From the NCBI GenBank assembly GCA_016705005.1, contig JADIZB010000041.1, positions 1 through 64,000 on the forward strand: a DNA stretch of 64,000 nucleotides, in the 5' to 3' direction. The position numbers were made by a program, and so were the translations under genes. This document shows, in pieces, positions 44,510 through 54,132 of this stretch (position 1 is the first letter of the stretch; each line of letters begins with the position of its first letter). This stretch comes from Bacteroidales bacterium. GTDB lineage: Bacteria > Bacteroidota > Bacteroidia > Bacteroidales > Lentimicrobiaceae. The notes below the pieces were generated by a model that searched no databases, was not told the origin of the DNA, and saw only the letters and a list, made by a program, of their open reading frames with translations.

Positions 44510-47107
44510 TTATTTTGATTCCAGCAATTCGATCCGCTTTGTCAGTAGTTCGATCTGCTTCTGCTGGGCTTCAATGATTAGCTGCTGGTCCTGTATTGCT
44601 TTTACCATGGGTGGAATAAAATCGCTGTAGCGCAGGCTGTACAATCCGCTTCCTGAACCCGGTCTGTCAATTCCACTGAAATCATACCCGGTTTTTGCAG
44701 CCGCATCTTCCACTTCCTGTGCAATAAATCCTGTATAAACGACCTTCTCTTTTTCAGTAGCGGAGTTCAGCTCTTCTGCCGAAGGTACATAGGGTGTTTC
44801 TCCTTCCCTGAGGGTTTTGGTTGATGTATTATTCAGTAATGCATTCAGTGAAGTTACATCAAGGTTGTAGGTTACCGGGCGCAGCATCCTGATGAATTCG
44901 ATGCCGGGAACGTTTTCACGGATGTTTCTCTTATACCGTCCATCGGAGAAATTTGACCAGCCCGCATACCCACCTATGCTGGTCACCGAAGCATTGCCAA
45001 TCATAACCCTGTTGGAAGCATTGACTCTGGCGTTGTAACCCAGTGCCATACAGTTGGTGTACCCATCGGTCAATGGATAGGCGTTGGCACCGAGGAAAGT
45101 TCCGAATGAGCTGGTGTTGTAATCTCCGGCAGAATAGCCAACGCTGGTATTATAACTTGATGTGTTGTAATACGCAGCAAATTCACCTATGCTGGTGTTG
45201 TTAAAACCAGTTTCGTTCTGATATCCGGCATTGTGCCCGATGCCTATGTTCCTGTTTCCGGCATTGGTTGACCAAAGGGCATTTTGTCCGATGGCCAGGT
45301 TGTATTCACCGGTTAAATTTGAATAACCTGCCTGCTCGCCTATCGCAAGGTTATAGGATCCGGTAGTGTTACCGATAAATGCAAAATGACCGATTGCCAG
45401 GTTGGAATGGCCCGAAGTGTTATTTCTCATAGCATTACTTCCAATGGCTGTGTTATAATACCCCCAGGTATTATACATCAGGGCTTTTGATCCGATGGCC
45501 GTATTGTGTGTAGCATGATAGGCAAGTGTTGCGTCGGTGCTGTTGTAATACAGCGCTGAATCGCCCACTGCAACCAGATTACTCCGGTCTGCACTGATGT
45601 ATAAAGCCCTTACACCGATTGCTACATTTGAAAAACCTGTTGTGTTGTTGTACAACGCCCGCATTCCGACAGCAACATTTGAGTTGCCTGTTGTGTTGTT
45701 GGTCATTGCCCTGTGCCCGAGGGCTGTATTATCGTTGCCGGTTAAGTTCTGAAAGCAGCTATAGTAACCGACGGCTGTATTGTAATTGGCGCCATTCATG
45801 TTATTCAGAGCATAAACACCAATGGCGGTATTGTAGCTTCCTGTTTCATTGAGGGTTAGTGCCCTGTTTCCAAGTGCTACATTATACAAACCGGTTGTAT
45901 TTGAATATAAAGACCGGTAACCAAAGGCTGTGTTGGCAAGCCCGGTCGTGTTGCTGTATAGTGACCAGTATCCCATAGCCGTGTTTCCTTCAGCGGTTGT
46001 ATTGGAGTATAATGCCTGATATCCCATGGCCGTATTTGATTGTCCTGTGGAATTGGTATATAATGCCTGATAACCAGTGGCGGTATTCTGATAACCGGTT
46101 GAGTTCGTAAACAATGCTTTTGAGCCAAGGGCTGTATTCCCCGATGCATGAAGATCAATGGTTGATCCGGTTCCATTGTTGAACAGTGCTGAATCCCCGA
46201 CAGCAACGAGATTATTTTTTTCGGTGTTCATGCGCAGGGCCCTGATTCCGATTGCCGTATTGGAATGCCCGGTCGTATTGTTGTACAGGGTATTCTGGCC
46301 AATGGCGGTGTTGTTGCTGCCGGATGTATTGCTATACATAACCCCATAACCTGCTGCAACGTTCATGCTGCCGCTGTTGTTTGAGAAAAGCGGCAGATAA
46401 CCGATCCCTAGGTTGCCATCGCCGGATGAATTATTCACCAGGGCCTGATCTCCTATGGCTGTATTGTAATGCCCGGTGTTGTTCGTGGGAGTGGTGCTGC
46501 CCCGCAGGGCTTCACAACCGATGGCCGTATTGTAAGTGTTGACGCCTGTTGTCCGGTCATCGGCATAGAACATGGCATAATACCCGATTGCAGTGCTACG
46601 GTTGTTGGCTTTGTTGTTGTACATGGCCGAATATCCGATGGCCGTAGAGTTGATCCCGGTGGTGTTCTGGGCGAGTGCAAGGTACCCCAGCGACAGGTTG
46701 TGCGGAGTTCGTTCAATTCTACCCGAAAGTGCACCATTGATCCTGAATGTCAGGGGGATATCATCGGTAGTTCCGATAAAACTGGTTGTTGCTGAAGTGC
46801 CGGCATTGCCGGACAGTGACCAGCCGAATCCGGAGCCAACAAAAGCCCATACAGGTGTGCTGCTGGTGCCCGAATTGTAGTAGAACCCAGGCGTACCATT
46901 TGTCTGGTAGATCAGCAGTCCGGTTGCAGGAGTGGTGATCGCATTGCGCTGTGTTAGGGTCATGCGGGGTAAGAGCAAACCTTTTTCTGTTGATTTTACA
47001 TCCAGCATGGATGAATTGTCGGGATCAGCGCCATCCGCGTTGACAGCAATCTGGGCATAAGCATTTATTCCCAGCAGGATCGTAACAATTAGAAATAGCT
47101 TTTTCAT
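44510..47107 (-). CDS. Repeat protein with C-terminal Peptidase_S74 chaperone domain
   Basis: The 865-residue protein has a signal peptide (about 1-18) followed by a head region (to about 150) and more than twenty beta-helix repeats of about 24 residues with the pattern NTAIGYQALYSNTTG. The end holds an S74 intramolecular chaperone domain: FSDGRYKRNI with the catalytic Ser/Lys dyad, FIAQEVEDA, then a coiled coil. S74 proteins trimerise, then cut themselves off. Phage tail spikes use this module, but here it is on a secreted surface protein. No other phage genes are nearby. Confidence 0.9.
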   Translation of the reverse strand: MKKLFLIVTILLGINAYAQIAVNADGADPDNSSMLDVKSTEKGLLLPRMTLTQRNAITTPATGLLIYQTNGTPGFYYNSGTSSTPVWAFVGSGFGWSLSGNAGTSATTSFIGTTDDIPLTFRINGALSGRIERTPHNLSLGYLALAQNTTGINSTAIGYSAMYNNKANNRSTAIGYYAMFYADDRTTGVNTYNTAIGCEALRGSTTPTNNTGHYNTAIGDQALVNNSSGDGNLGIGYLPLFSNNSGSMNVAAGYGVMYSNTSGSNNTAIGQNTLYNNTTGHSNTAIGIRALRMNTEKNNLVAVGDSALFNNGTGSTIDLHASGNTALGSKALFTNSTGYQNTATGYQALYTNSTGQSNTAMGYQALYSNTTAEGNTAMGYWSLYSNTTGLANTAFGYRSLYSNTTGLYNVALGNRALTLNETGSYNTAIGVYALNNMNGANYNTAVGYYSCFQNLTGNDNTALGHRAMTNNTTGNSNVAVGMRALYNNTTGFSNVAIGVRALYISADRSNLVAVGDSALYYNSTDATLAYHATHNTAIGSKALMYNTWGYYNTAIGSNAMRNNTSGHSNLAIGHFAFIGNTTGSYNLAIGEQAGYSNLTGEYNLAIGQNALWSTNAGNRNIGIGHNAGYQNETGFNNTSIGEFAAYYNTSSYNTSVGYSAGDYNTSSFGTFLGANAYPLTDGYTNCMALGYNARVNASNRVMIGNASVTSIGGYAGWSNFSDGRYKRNIRENVPGIEFIRMLRPVTYNLDVTSLNALLNNTSTKTLREGETPYVPSAEELNSATEKEKVVYTGFIAQEVEDAAAKTGYDFSGIDRPGSGSGLYSLRYSDFIPPMVKAIQDQQLIIEAQQKQIELLTKRIELLESK

Positions 47108-47414
47108 GGGTTATAATGTTGATGGTTAACAATGCTCCGGTTTGGAAGACAGTAACAGGCATCAGTGAGCAGAAAAAGCAGACGAGGCGATATTCAGAAA
47201 AGTCGTAGGCGGGAAGTCACCAATAGAATAATCAGTGAATGAATTTAGCCGGTATCGTGGGGTTAAAGTACGAAATATTTTACAGAATTCCTAATTCTGA
47301 ATAACAATATGGAAGCATGACTTACAATGGGAACAACCTGCTTAAAGATTCATAAGGCATGCGCCCCCGTTATAAGAATTACTTTATATCTTCGGGATCT
47401 CAAACTGTTTACCA
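47108..47414. other. Divergent intergenic region
   Basis: This gap lies between divergently transcribed S74 and GH47 genes. TATCTTCG at about 47388-47395 resembles the -7 box TAnnTTTG for the GH47 gene. Otherwise nothing is recognisable. Confidence 0.4.
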
Positions 47415-48800
47415 ATGAAAATCAACAGAATCTTTTTTCCGGGAATCATCTTTATTTTTTTTACTCCCGGTTTTCTGGCTGCGCAAAACAGAACCATCCC
47501 CGAAGCAGCCCGGGATGCCACTGACACATTCAACCGGAAGGAGATGGCTGAAAAGGTAAAGGCGGAATTCATTCATGCCTGGACAGGTTATAAAACCTAT
47601 GCCTGGGGCTATGATGCCCTGCAGCCACTCAGCCTTAAACCCCACAACTGGTATAAAAAGTCCCTGTTGATGACTCCGGTCGATGCCTTCGATACCATGA
47701 TCCTGATGGGGCTTGTGGATGAAGCTGCAGAAGTAAAGGAGCTGATTTTTAAGGAGCTTGATTTTGATGTGGATATGGAGGTTCAGAACTTTGAAGTCTC
47801 CATCCGCATTTTTGCCGGACTGCTTTCGGCTTACGAAATGGATGGAGATAAACGCTTTCTCTTTTTGGCTGAAGATCTGGCCAAAAGATTGATCAAAGCA
47901 TTTGATTCCCCGACAGGCATGCCTTACCGTTATGTTAACCTCAGGACAGGGGCTGTTTCCGGACCGGTTTCCAACCCGGCTGAAATCGGTACTTATCTGG
48001 TTGAGTACGGCATCCTGAGTAAACATACCGGAAATCCTTTGTACTACCAGACCGCCATGAAGGCGATGAAAGCGCTTTACGCCAGGCGTTCACCCATCAA
48101 CCTGACGGCCGAAGGCATCAATGTGGAAACCGGAGAGGTCACCAATCCGGTGAGCCATATTTCCGGTTGTATCGATTCTTATCTTGAGTATATGCTAAAG
48201 GGTTCCATTCTGTTCAACGACACAACCCTTGCTGCCATGTGGACACCCACACTGGAGGCCGCAAACAGGTACCTGGCCGATTCGCGTGAGAACGGGTTAT
48301 GGTACGGTCAGGCCGATATGAATACCGGGGAACGGACCGGCACCGTGTATGGATCGCTTGATGCCTTTTATGCAGGAACCCTGGCCATGGCCGGCGACCT
48401 GAAACAGGCTGCCAGGCTGCAGGAATCCAATTTCAGGATGTGGATGCTGAACGGGATTGAGCCCGAATCGATGAATTACAGCACCATGGAGGTTGAAAAC
48501 GGATCCTATATCCTGCGTCCGGAAAACTTTGAAGGGGCTTACTACCTTTATGAATACACCCATGATGTGCGCTATCTGAGAATCGGAAAATCCATGTTTG
48601 ACAATCTGGTGAAATACTGCCGAAATGATGTGGCTTACGCAGCGCTGAAGGATGTCAGGACCAAAGAGAAACGGGACTATATGGAGAGCTTCTTCTTTGC
48701 CGAAACCCTGAAATATGCCTACCTGCTTTTCGACGATTCAGAGAAGCTCGGTTTCAATAAAGTGATCTTCAATACGGAAGCGCATCCATACCTCCGTTAA
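47415..48800 (+). CDS. Exported GH47 alpha-mannosidase
   Basis: The 461-residue protein has a signal peptide (INRIFFPGIIFIFFTPGFLA) and covers the GH47 (alpha/alpha)7 barrel: AEKVKAEFIHAWTGYKTYAW, TPVDAFDTMILMG, FEVSIRIFAGLLSAY, ILRPENFEGAYYL, MESFFFAETLKYAYLLF and NTEAHP, with the calcium-binding Thr in NTEAHP. GH47 enzymes remove alpha-1,2-linked mannose from N-glycans and are best known in eukaryotes; bacterial members exist. An export signal and lone position suggest degradation of eukaryotic or fungal glycans. Confidence 0.9.
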   Translation: MKINRIFFPGIIFIFFTPGFLAAQNRTIPEAARDATDTFNRKEMAEKVKAEFIHAWTGYKTYAWGYDALQPLSLKPHNWYKKSLLMTPVDAFDTMILMGLVDEAAEVKELIFKELDFDVDMEVQNFEVSIRIFAGLLSAYEMDGDKRFLFLAEDLAKRLIKAFDSPTGMPYRYVNLRTGAVSGPVSNPAEIGTYLVEYGILSKHTGNPLYYQTAMKAMKALYARRSPINLTAEGINVETGEVTNPVSHISGCIDSYLEYMLKGSILFNDTTLAAMWTPTLEAANRYLADSRENGLWYGQADMNTGERTGTVYGSLDAFYAGTLAMAGDLKQAARLQESNFRMWMLNGIEPESMNYSTMEVENGSYILRPENFEGAYYLYEYTHDVRYLRIGKSMFDNLVKYCRNDVAYAALKDVRTKEKRDYMESFFFAETLKYAYLLFDDSEKLGFNKVIFNTEAHPYLR

Positions 48801-49577
48801 GTTAACAGTTAACAGGTAACAGTTAATTGTTAATGGTTTGAAGTTGGAAGTGTTGACGTTAGAAGTTCAAAAAGTTCAAAGCCCTGCGGGCGTTCCATGG
48901 CTTCGCCGTTCAATGCGCTTCGCGCGTTCAGGCCGCGCTTCCCCGCCTTTTGGTGAAAAGTTCAAGGTTCAATGCTCTTCGCGGTTCTATAGCCTTCGGC
49001 TGTTCAAAGGCTTCGCCGTTCAATCGCCTTCGCGGTTTAATGGCTTCGCCGTTCAGTGGCTTCGCCGTTCAATGCGCTTCGCGCGTTCAAAAGGTTCAAA
49101 GGTTCAATCGCCTTCGGCGGTTCCGTGGCTTCGCCATTCAATACGCTTTGTGCGTTCAAAAGCTTTCAGGGTTCAAAAGGTTCACTAGGGTTCAATGGCT
49201 TCGCGTTCAATGGCGGATTCTGCCCAGTTAAAAAGGTTCGATTTTAACAATTCCCGGCGAAGTGGCCGGGACAAGTTGTGCCTGTGTGGTGAATCTTTTT
49301 TATCCGGTATTTCATTCAGGAGGCGAAATTTCCCGTTCCTTAAAGGTCGTTTGAACAGGTTTAAAAATGCTGAAATTATTTTCAACGGGCATGGAATCAA
49401 TGGAATGAATTTTTTATACCTTCGATGAATAGTTTTAATTCTGATCACTCATTGTCATAAGTTTCTCAAGAGGAAAATTATTCTATTTAAAAACCTTATT
49501 ATCTGTATTTTAAACTTCCGGCATTGATTTTTGGAGGAAATTTATTACCAGATGTTCATATCAAAACTTAAACTAAC
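48801..49577. repeat. TTCAA / GGCTTCGCC simple-repeat block
   Basis: From about 48838 to 49220 units such as GGTTCAATGGCTTCGCCGTT and GCGCTTCGCGCGTTCAA alternate with TTCAAAAGGTTCAAAG. Three overlapping plus-strand frames across it are repeat translation and not genes. Downstream sequence is plain AT-rich DNA with a possible -7 box TACCTTCG near 49418. Confidence 0.8.
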
Positions 49578-50144
49578 ATGAGTAAAAATCCGGTAATTCT
49601 TGCAGGAATCTGTTTGTTCCTGATCTTATCTCTGTCCCGTCAGGGAGTCGCCCAGCAGCAGTTTGGACATGATTATCATTACCATTTGATGGATATTGGT
49701 CTTGGAATGGGTATGGATTATGGTGGACTGGTTGGGGCAAAATTGGCGTTCTATATGCCTTTCAGGCAGATATCCGTCTTCGGGGCCGGTGGGCTACAGC
49801 TGTTTGGCATTGGCTGGAATGTCGGCACTACATTCCGGCTTCTGTCGATGAAGAAAAGCAGGACATTCAGGCCAAACATTAAAATTATGTATGGAATCAA
49901 CCGTTCAACCTATGTTGATGGTGCTTCAGAATACAATGCAATGTTTACCGGCTGGACCCCCGGAATTGGAGCCGAATTCAGGTTCGGGAAAAAGAGAGCC
50001 AGTGGGTTTGATGTTGATCTTAACGTTCCCATCGGTAGCGATAAGTTCAAAAATCAGATTAACATGATCGAATCAGATCCACAGGTCGGAACCATGATAC
50101 AAATGCCTGTGGCAATCTCTATCGGGTATCACCGGGAGTTTTAG
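49578..50144 (+). CDS. Hypothetical outer-membrane protein
   Basis: The 188-residue protein has a signal peptide (about 1-25, ending GVAQQ) and alternating-strand segments (MDIGLGMGMDYGGLVGAKL, FGAGGLQLFGIGW, AVSIGYHREF with aromatic end), as in small outer-membrane barrels. I do not recognise the family. It lies alone, about 430 bp past the repeat block start and 143 bp before a membrane protein gene. Confidence 0.7.
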   Translation: MSKNPVILAGICLFLILSLSRQGVAQQQFGHDYHYHLMDIGLGMGMDYGGLVGAKLAFYMPFRQISVFGAGGLQLFGIGWNVGTTFRLLSMKKSRTFRPNIKIMYGINRSTYVDGASEYNAMFTGWTPGIGAEFRFGKKRASGFDVDLNVPIGSDKFKNQINMIESDPQVGTMIQMPVAISIGYHREF

Positions 50145-50287
50145 GCACTGACATATCCGTTTGCCTGTGTACAGCGAATTTTGTTCCACCGGTAACACTG
50201 TGGCACATCATCTCTCCGGTATATTGGTGTGTCAGTGGGTGGGGTACAAACTTTCCGTATATTTAACCAGTGACAATCGTAAAGTCA

Positions 50288-50683
50288 ATGATTAACAGAA
50301 TACCCTTCAACTTTGCCATCAGGACCATGCTGGTGCTGCTGAGCCTCATAGCCCTTTTCCATTTACTGGTGCTTTCCGGTGTCATTCCCTATACCATCAC
50401 CTGGGGTGGTAAACTCAGGAGTCTGACCCAGATGCGGTTGATGGAATTTATTTCGCTGTTGGTGAACACCTTACTCATGGTGGTGATTTCTATGAAAGCC
50501 GGCTACCTGAATCCTTTTCTCCGGCCTCGGGCAATCACACTGATCCTTTGGTTTTTTGTGGTTCTGTTTGCACTCAATACGGTGGGAAATCTTTTCGCCG
50601 AATCTATGTTCGAAAAATTGGTTTTTACCCCCTTAACCCTGGTATCGGCCATCCTTTGCAGGAGAATAGTTTTGGAAAGATAA
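50288..50683 (+). CDS. Four-helix inner-membrane protein
   Basis: A 131-residue protein from the ATG at 50288 (a GTG 18 bases earlier is possible). Four hydrophobic segments lie at about 12-33, 53-70, 81-101 and 109-122. Charged loops contain GKLRSLTQMRLMEF and RPRAIT. No motif allows a functional call. Neighbours give no operon context. Confidence 0.65.
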   Translation: MINRIPFNFAIRTMLVLLSLIALFHLLVLSGVIPYTITWGGKLRSLTQMRLMEFISLLVNTLLMVVISMKAGYLNPFLRPRAITLILWFFVVLFALNTVGNLFAESMFEKLVFTPLTLVSAILCRRIVLER

Positions 50684-50822
50684 GAGGGTAGAAGGACTGA
50701 CGGGAACAGATCAGCGTGTTTTCAAGCCATTAGAGCAATGTGGGGGCATTTGAATGTGGAATGTGCCCGGCACCTTGCTGAGATAACGGCAGTCAGTGCA
50801 AGCCCGTTTTATCGTCAGATTT

Positions 50823-51485
50823 TCAGAAGCAATGGTTATATTCATCTACCACAGCCGGAATGTCATAAACGGTATAAAACCCTGAATTTACCGCGTTGAC
50901 GATTTTCTCACAATCACCAAGATAGGCGGAAATAAAACTTTTGAACTTGTCATCCGTTTGCTTTGATCTGTAAATCATCATGCGCGTATCGCGGCTGTCT
51001 CTTGAATCACTCAGGGTAACCTCATTGCTTTGCGGATTGATGACCAGCAGGTTTCGTTCACCGGGGATTTTCAGGTAATAAAGGTAATTGAGATCATAGG
51101 GAACAGCGCCACGCTTGTACAAATCAACCCGTCCTGTCCTGACCAGTTGGATGAAATAGTTTTTGCCGGATGATTGGTGTTTTATAAAACGCTCCCTGCC
51201 AATGGAGTAACCATCTATTTCAGCAGGAGTATATACAGCAACCTTACCATCAGGTTGTCTGACAATGCAATACAGATAAGAATTCAGTTTCTCCCTTTTT
51301 CTGTAAATCAGGATTTCACACCGGGTAGAATCACCGGCAATGTAAATACAACCACTGCCATATGTAGCATTTTTCAGAATTTTACCGAGGTCTTCAGGCT
51401 GATCCGGTGCAGCTGTTCCGTGTCCAGAGACTGCATTCAGAAGGCAGAAGGCAAGGGAGGTTAAGATGTTGAATCCAAGCTTCAT
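50823..51485 (-). CDS. Hypothetical exported protein
   Basis: The 220-residue protein has a signal peptide (KLGFNILTSLAFCLLNAVSG). The mature part has beta-rich segments such as SGCIYIAGDSTRCEILIYR and YLYCIVRQPDGKVAVYTPAE and a helical C-terminal part (DKFKSFISAYLGDCEKIVNA). I do not recognise it. It is a single gene with no adjacent partner in the same direction within 300 bp. Confidence 0.65.
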   Translation of the reverse strand: MKLGFNILTSLAFCLLNAVSGHGTAAPDQPEDLGKILKNATYGSGCIYIAGDSTRCEILIYRKREKLNSYLYCIVRQPDGKVAVYTPAEIDGYSIGRERFIKHQSSGKNYFIQLVRTGRVDLYKRGAVPYDLNYLYYLKIPGERNLLVINPQSNEVTLSDSRDSRDTRMMIYRSKQTDDKFKSFISAYLGDCEKIVNAVNSGFYTVYDIPAVVDEYNHCF

Positions 51486-51824
51486 AGAATCATAGCAATA
51501 ATTGGTTTTCCGAAAAAAACCAGGGTCTTAACATTTGTGAATAACCAAAAGGTAAATGTCATTATGTTTTTTCCGAATTCAATCAGTTTTATATGTTCTG
51601 ACAGACTTATGATCTGTTTCAGATCTTTGATTTTATTTTTTTCTGGATGTATCTTCCTTATGCTTCATCGGAGGCATCTTTAAATTTGATGGTTTTGTAT
51701 CATGCATTAATAGATGCTGTATCCGAATATTTAATATTAACTGAAGCAGGCATCAGGAAGGTGTTTGGTGTCATAAAATTATAATTTGCCGGAAAAGGAT
51801 TAAAATTCATGAAAACAGGCATGG
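51486..51824. other. Intergenic region, AT-rich
   Basis: No open frame or hairpin that I can support. The sequence is AT-rich with no recognised repeat. Confidence 0.4.
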
Positions 51825-52205
51825 TTATAAAACACTGACTTTGATCACAACTTTTTTTTGAATTATTCTGCCAAATCTTTTGTAACAGAATAGCATTTCA
51901 TATTCACCGCTTCGAAGTCCGGCAAAGGTCCAGATTTCGAAAACCGATCCCCCGGCAACCGGATCGCCGGTAAATGGTCGGTTATTTCCGGATCTTTTGT
52001 TCAAGGTTTGAATTCCTGTTGAATCAACTGAATCAAGAAACCAGGCGGAACCACAATCGTGACACGCACCGAATTTTAATACAAACTGTTCATTTCTGCT
52101 TATCGTAATTACACTGTCACTGTAACATATTGGTTCGATATGCTGCCCAAAAGCAATGCCCGGCAATGCAATTAACAGAACCATTGTCAATCTGAATGAT
52201 GTCAT
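51825..52205 (-). CDS. Chagasin-like (I42) cysteine protease inhibitor, divergent
   Basis: The 126-residue protein (start at MTSFRL; 13 extra upstream residues rejected) has a signal peptide ending AFGQ. The mature part follows the chagasin plan loosely: ISRNEQFVLKFGACHDCGSAW in place of the NPTTGY.W loop, then VAGGSVFEIWTFAGLRSGEY with the GG of loop L4, and LLFCYKR-like strand. The RPW loop is not conserved. The family blocks papain-like C1 proteases. The call is tentative. Confidence 0.6.
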   Translation of the reverse strand: MTSFRLTMVLLIALPGIAFGQHIEPICYSDSVITISRNEQFVLKFGACHDCGSAWFLDSVDSTGIQTLNKRSGNNRPFTGDPVAGGSVFEIWTFAGLRSGEYEMLFCYKRFGRIIQKKVVIKVSVL

Positions 52206-52456
52206 GCCGGCCAGATGGTTTTTGCCTGATTCATACCACGGCATAAATTCACAGAATCTTTCATGCAGTTGTCCTTTTTATTTTGAGACCGGTAGTGAAA
52301 CAGGTGGTCAGTATATATTTCTTTTTCAGAAGGTCCTTTTCTCCAGGATGTGACCATTCTTTGAAATTGTAATTACATTTTTTCTTTCAACGTCCGGTTC
52401 TGTTTATTTTTATGCATATTGGTTCCATTCCGAAGGCTGAACACCTTCATGGAAAA
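52206..52456. other. Intergenic region
   Basis: Nothing recognisable beyond short T-rich stretches between the two minus-strand genes. Confidence 0.4.
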
Positions 52457-52801
52457 TTAAGTATTTTTCAGGAAATCACCGTCAATGATTAACAGTTTAA
52501 CGCCGTTTTCCGAAAAGGACCGGTGTGAACTGAGTTCGTCAGACACAACATAGGTTTCACCTTTGGTGAGTCTGATTTTTTCTCCGGTACCGAGTTCACT
52601 GATAAAATCTCCCTCAAGGCAATGCACAATGTGGCCTTTCCGGCACCAGTGATCGGCCAGGTAACCGGCTGAATATTCCACTTTCCTGATTCTGAGTCCC
52701 GGAAACTGCATTGTCTGCCAAAAGGCTGTGCCGGTTTCACCTTTATATTCATCCTTTCCGATGGCGTTCCAGTCAATGGTCTGAAATGGTATATTGCTCA
52801 T
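52457..52801 (-). CDS. DHCW-motif cupin-fold protein
   Basis: The 114-residue protein has a cupin beta barrel with the family motif ADHWCRKGHIVHCLEGDF (DHWC) and later GETYVVSDELSSHRSF. The His and Glu residues typical of cupin metal sites are present in GHIVHCLEGD. The single-domain length is normal for this small cytosolic family of unknown enzymatic role. Confidence 0.88.
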   Translation of the reverse strand: MSNIPFQTIDWNAIGKDEYKGETGTAFWQTMQFPGLRIRKVEYSAGYLADHWCRKGHIVHCLEGDFISELGTGEKIRLTKGETYVVSDELSSHRSFSENGVKLLIIDGDFLKNT

Positions 52802-53143
52802 TTTATTCCTTATTGTTAGTTGACCTGCCTGCTTTTGTTCTTTTCTTCTGGTAAGAAAGATGGGTCAGGGCGTCAGAAGGTTTGACCGATCTGTTCTTTT
52901 TTACCTTGTGATCAGTGCCTGTAAATATACGCTCAAATAGTGATCATTCCGGCAAGCTTTCCCTGGTTTTTATTGCCCTCCTCAGATGAAAGTGTGTTTG
53001 GATTCCTGTCTGAATTGTATCAGTTGAATATAGTATTTGTAGGATTAACAGTATAAAAACGATTTAAACAATAAAAAACAGTAATAAACAGTAATAAAAG
53101 TGATTTTTTGACTTATATTTGTATCAACCAATTTCTACCGGTC
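52802..53143. other. Leader region with decamer repeat and promoter box
   Basis: AAACAGTAAT is repeated in tandem at 53077-53086 and 53087-53096, possibly an operator. TATATTTG at 53114-53121 matches TAnnTTTG, 23 bp before the start of the next gene, so the repeat sits at or just upstream of the promoter. Confidence 0.45.
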
Positions 53144-53950
53144 ATGAAAAAATCAAACGGCGTTATGGAAGTCTTTAAAATCTTTCAGCATTCAGAATCC
53201 TACTTTGAGGAAAGAAGCAAGTCCTTGTCGAACAGGCTGATCTTTCACCAGATCCTGGTCATCTGTGTTTTTACGTTTATCTACGGGATGGTGATGGGGA
53301 GCTATCACAGCCTGATTCAGTCGCTGGTGGCGGGGCTGAAGGTTACCTTCCTGTTCCTGTGTACCCTGATGATCTGTTTTCCCTCTTTCTTTGTGATCCA
53401 GCAGGTGCTGGGATCGAAAATGAGCCTCCGGCATATGGTCGTCATCACGCTCAGCGGGTTTGTGCTGACTTCGGCCATCGCTCTTTCTTTCGCGCCGATC
53501 ATAGTTTTCTTCCAGATCACCGGCGGCAACTATCATTTCCTGCAGCTGCTGCATGTGGCGATCTTCGTCTTTTCCGGCATTTTCGGTATGCGCCTGATGA
53601 TCGAGGCCCTGAAATATGCCTGTGAGAAGAAGGGTACCTATCCGCAGATCGGCGTCACCGTGTTCAGGATATGGATCATCATCCTGGCCTTCGTAGGAAT
53701 TCAGCTGTCGTGGAATCTGCGCCCTTTCCTGTGCGATAAGAACGAAGAATTCAAATTATTCAGGACCTACGAAGGGAATTTCTACACCGCCATTGTTTAT
53801 TCGGTGCAGCAGATCACCGCAACAAAGAATTCACCGGCACCGGAGCCTCCACAAGGGTTTGAAAACAGTGCTGACAGCTCAGGAAAATTACAGGCCGACA
53901 GCAATGCCATTATTGAGCATTTGAAAGACAGTTTATGGAAGAAGAAATAA
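53144..53950 (+). CDS. YIP1-like multi-pass membrane protein
   Basis: The 268-residue protein (start at MKKSNGV; 12 upstream residues rejected) has about six hydrophobic segments. It matches the family sometimes annotated as 'actin-binding WH2 domain' proteins: MEVFKIFQHSESYFEE, then KVTFLFLCTLMICFPSFFVI and SFAPIIVFFQITGGNYHFL. The function is unknown. Its stop TAA overlaps the next gene's ATG (TAATG), so the membrane protein and HTH gene are translationally coupled. Confidence 0.8.
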   Translation: MKKSNGVMEVFKIFQHSESYFEERSKSLSNRLIFHQILVICVFTFIYGMVMGSYHSLIQSLVAGLKVTFLFLCTLMICFPSFFVIQQVLGSKMSLRHMVVITLSGFVLTSAIALSFAPIIVFFQITGGNYHFLQLLHVAIFVFSGIFGMRLMIEALKYACEKKGTYPQIGVTVFRIWIIILAFVGIQLSWNLRPFLCDKNEEFKLFRTYEGNFYTAIVYSVQQITATKNSPAPEPPQGFENSADSSGKLQADSNAIIEHLKDSLWKKK

Positions 53951-54132
53951 TGACCATCGAGGAGGTTGCAAAATACCTGAAGCTCAAGCCTCAGACCATC
54001 TATACCTGGGCACAGGACGGTAAAATTCCGGCTGCGAAACTGGGCAGGGAGTGGCGTTTTAAAAAATCAATCATCGACCGGTGGTTCAACCGGCACATTG
54101 ATGAGAAATTCTCAGATTACCTGGAAAAATAA
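53950..54132 (+). CDS. HTH_17 excisionase-type DNA-binding protein
   Basis: The 60-residue protein is a MerR-like/HTH_17 domain: MTIEEVAKYLKLKPQTIYTW, then AQDGKIPAAKLGREWRFKKS. The start at 53950 is chosen because it makes the usual TAATG junction with the preceding gene; an upstream in-frame ATG at 53935 would add five residues. Such proteins act as excisionase-like or regulatory DNA-binding modules. Here its partner is the membrane protein, so it may regulate this pair. Confidence 0.85.
   Translation: MTIEEVAKYLKLKPQTIYTWAQDGKIPAAKLGREWRFKKSIIDRWFNRHIDEKFSDYLEK

Noticed and set aside
44510..47107. Prophage remnant based on S74 domain
   Set aside because: No capsid, terminase, integrase or other phage genes lie nearby and the protein has a signal peptide.
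49185..49448. Small frame past the simple repeats on the minus strand
   Set aside because: No signal, domain or start context; AT-rich intergenic DNA.
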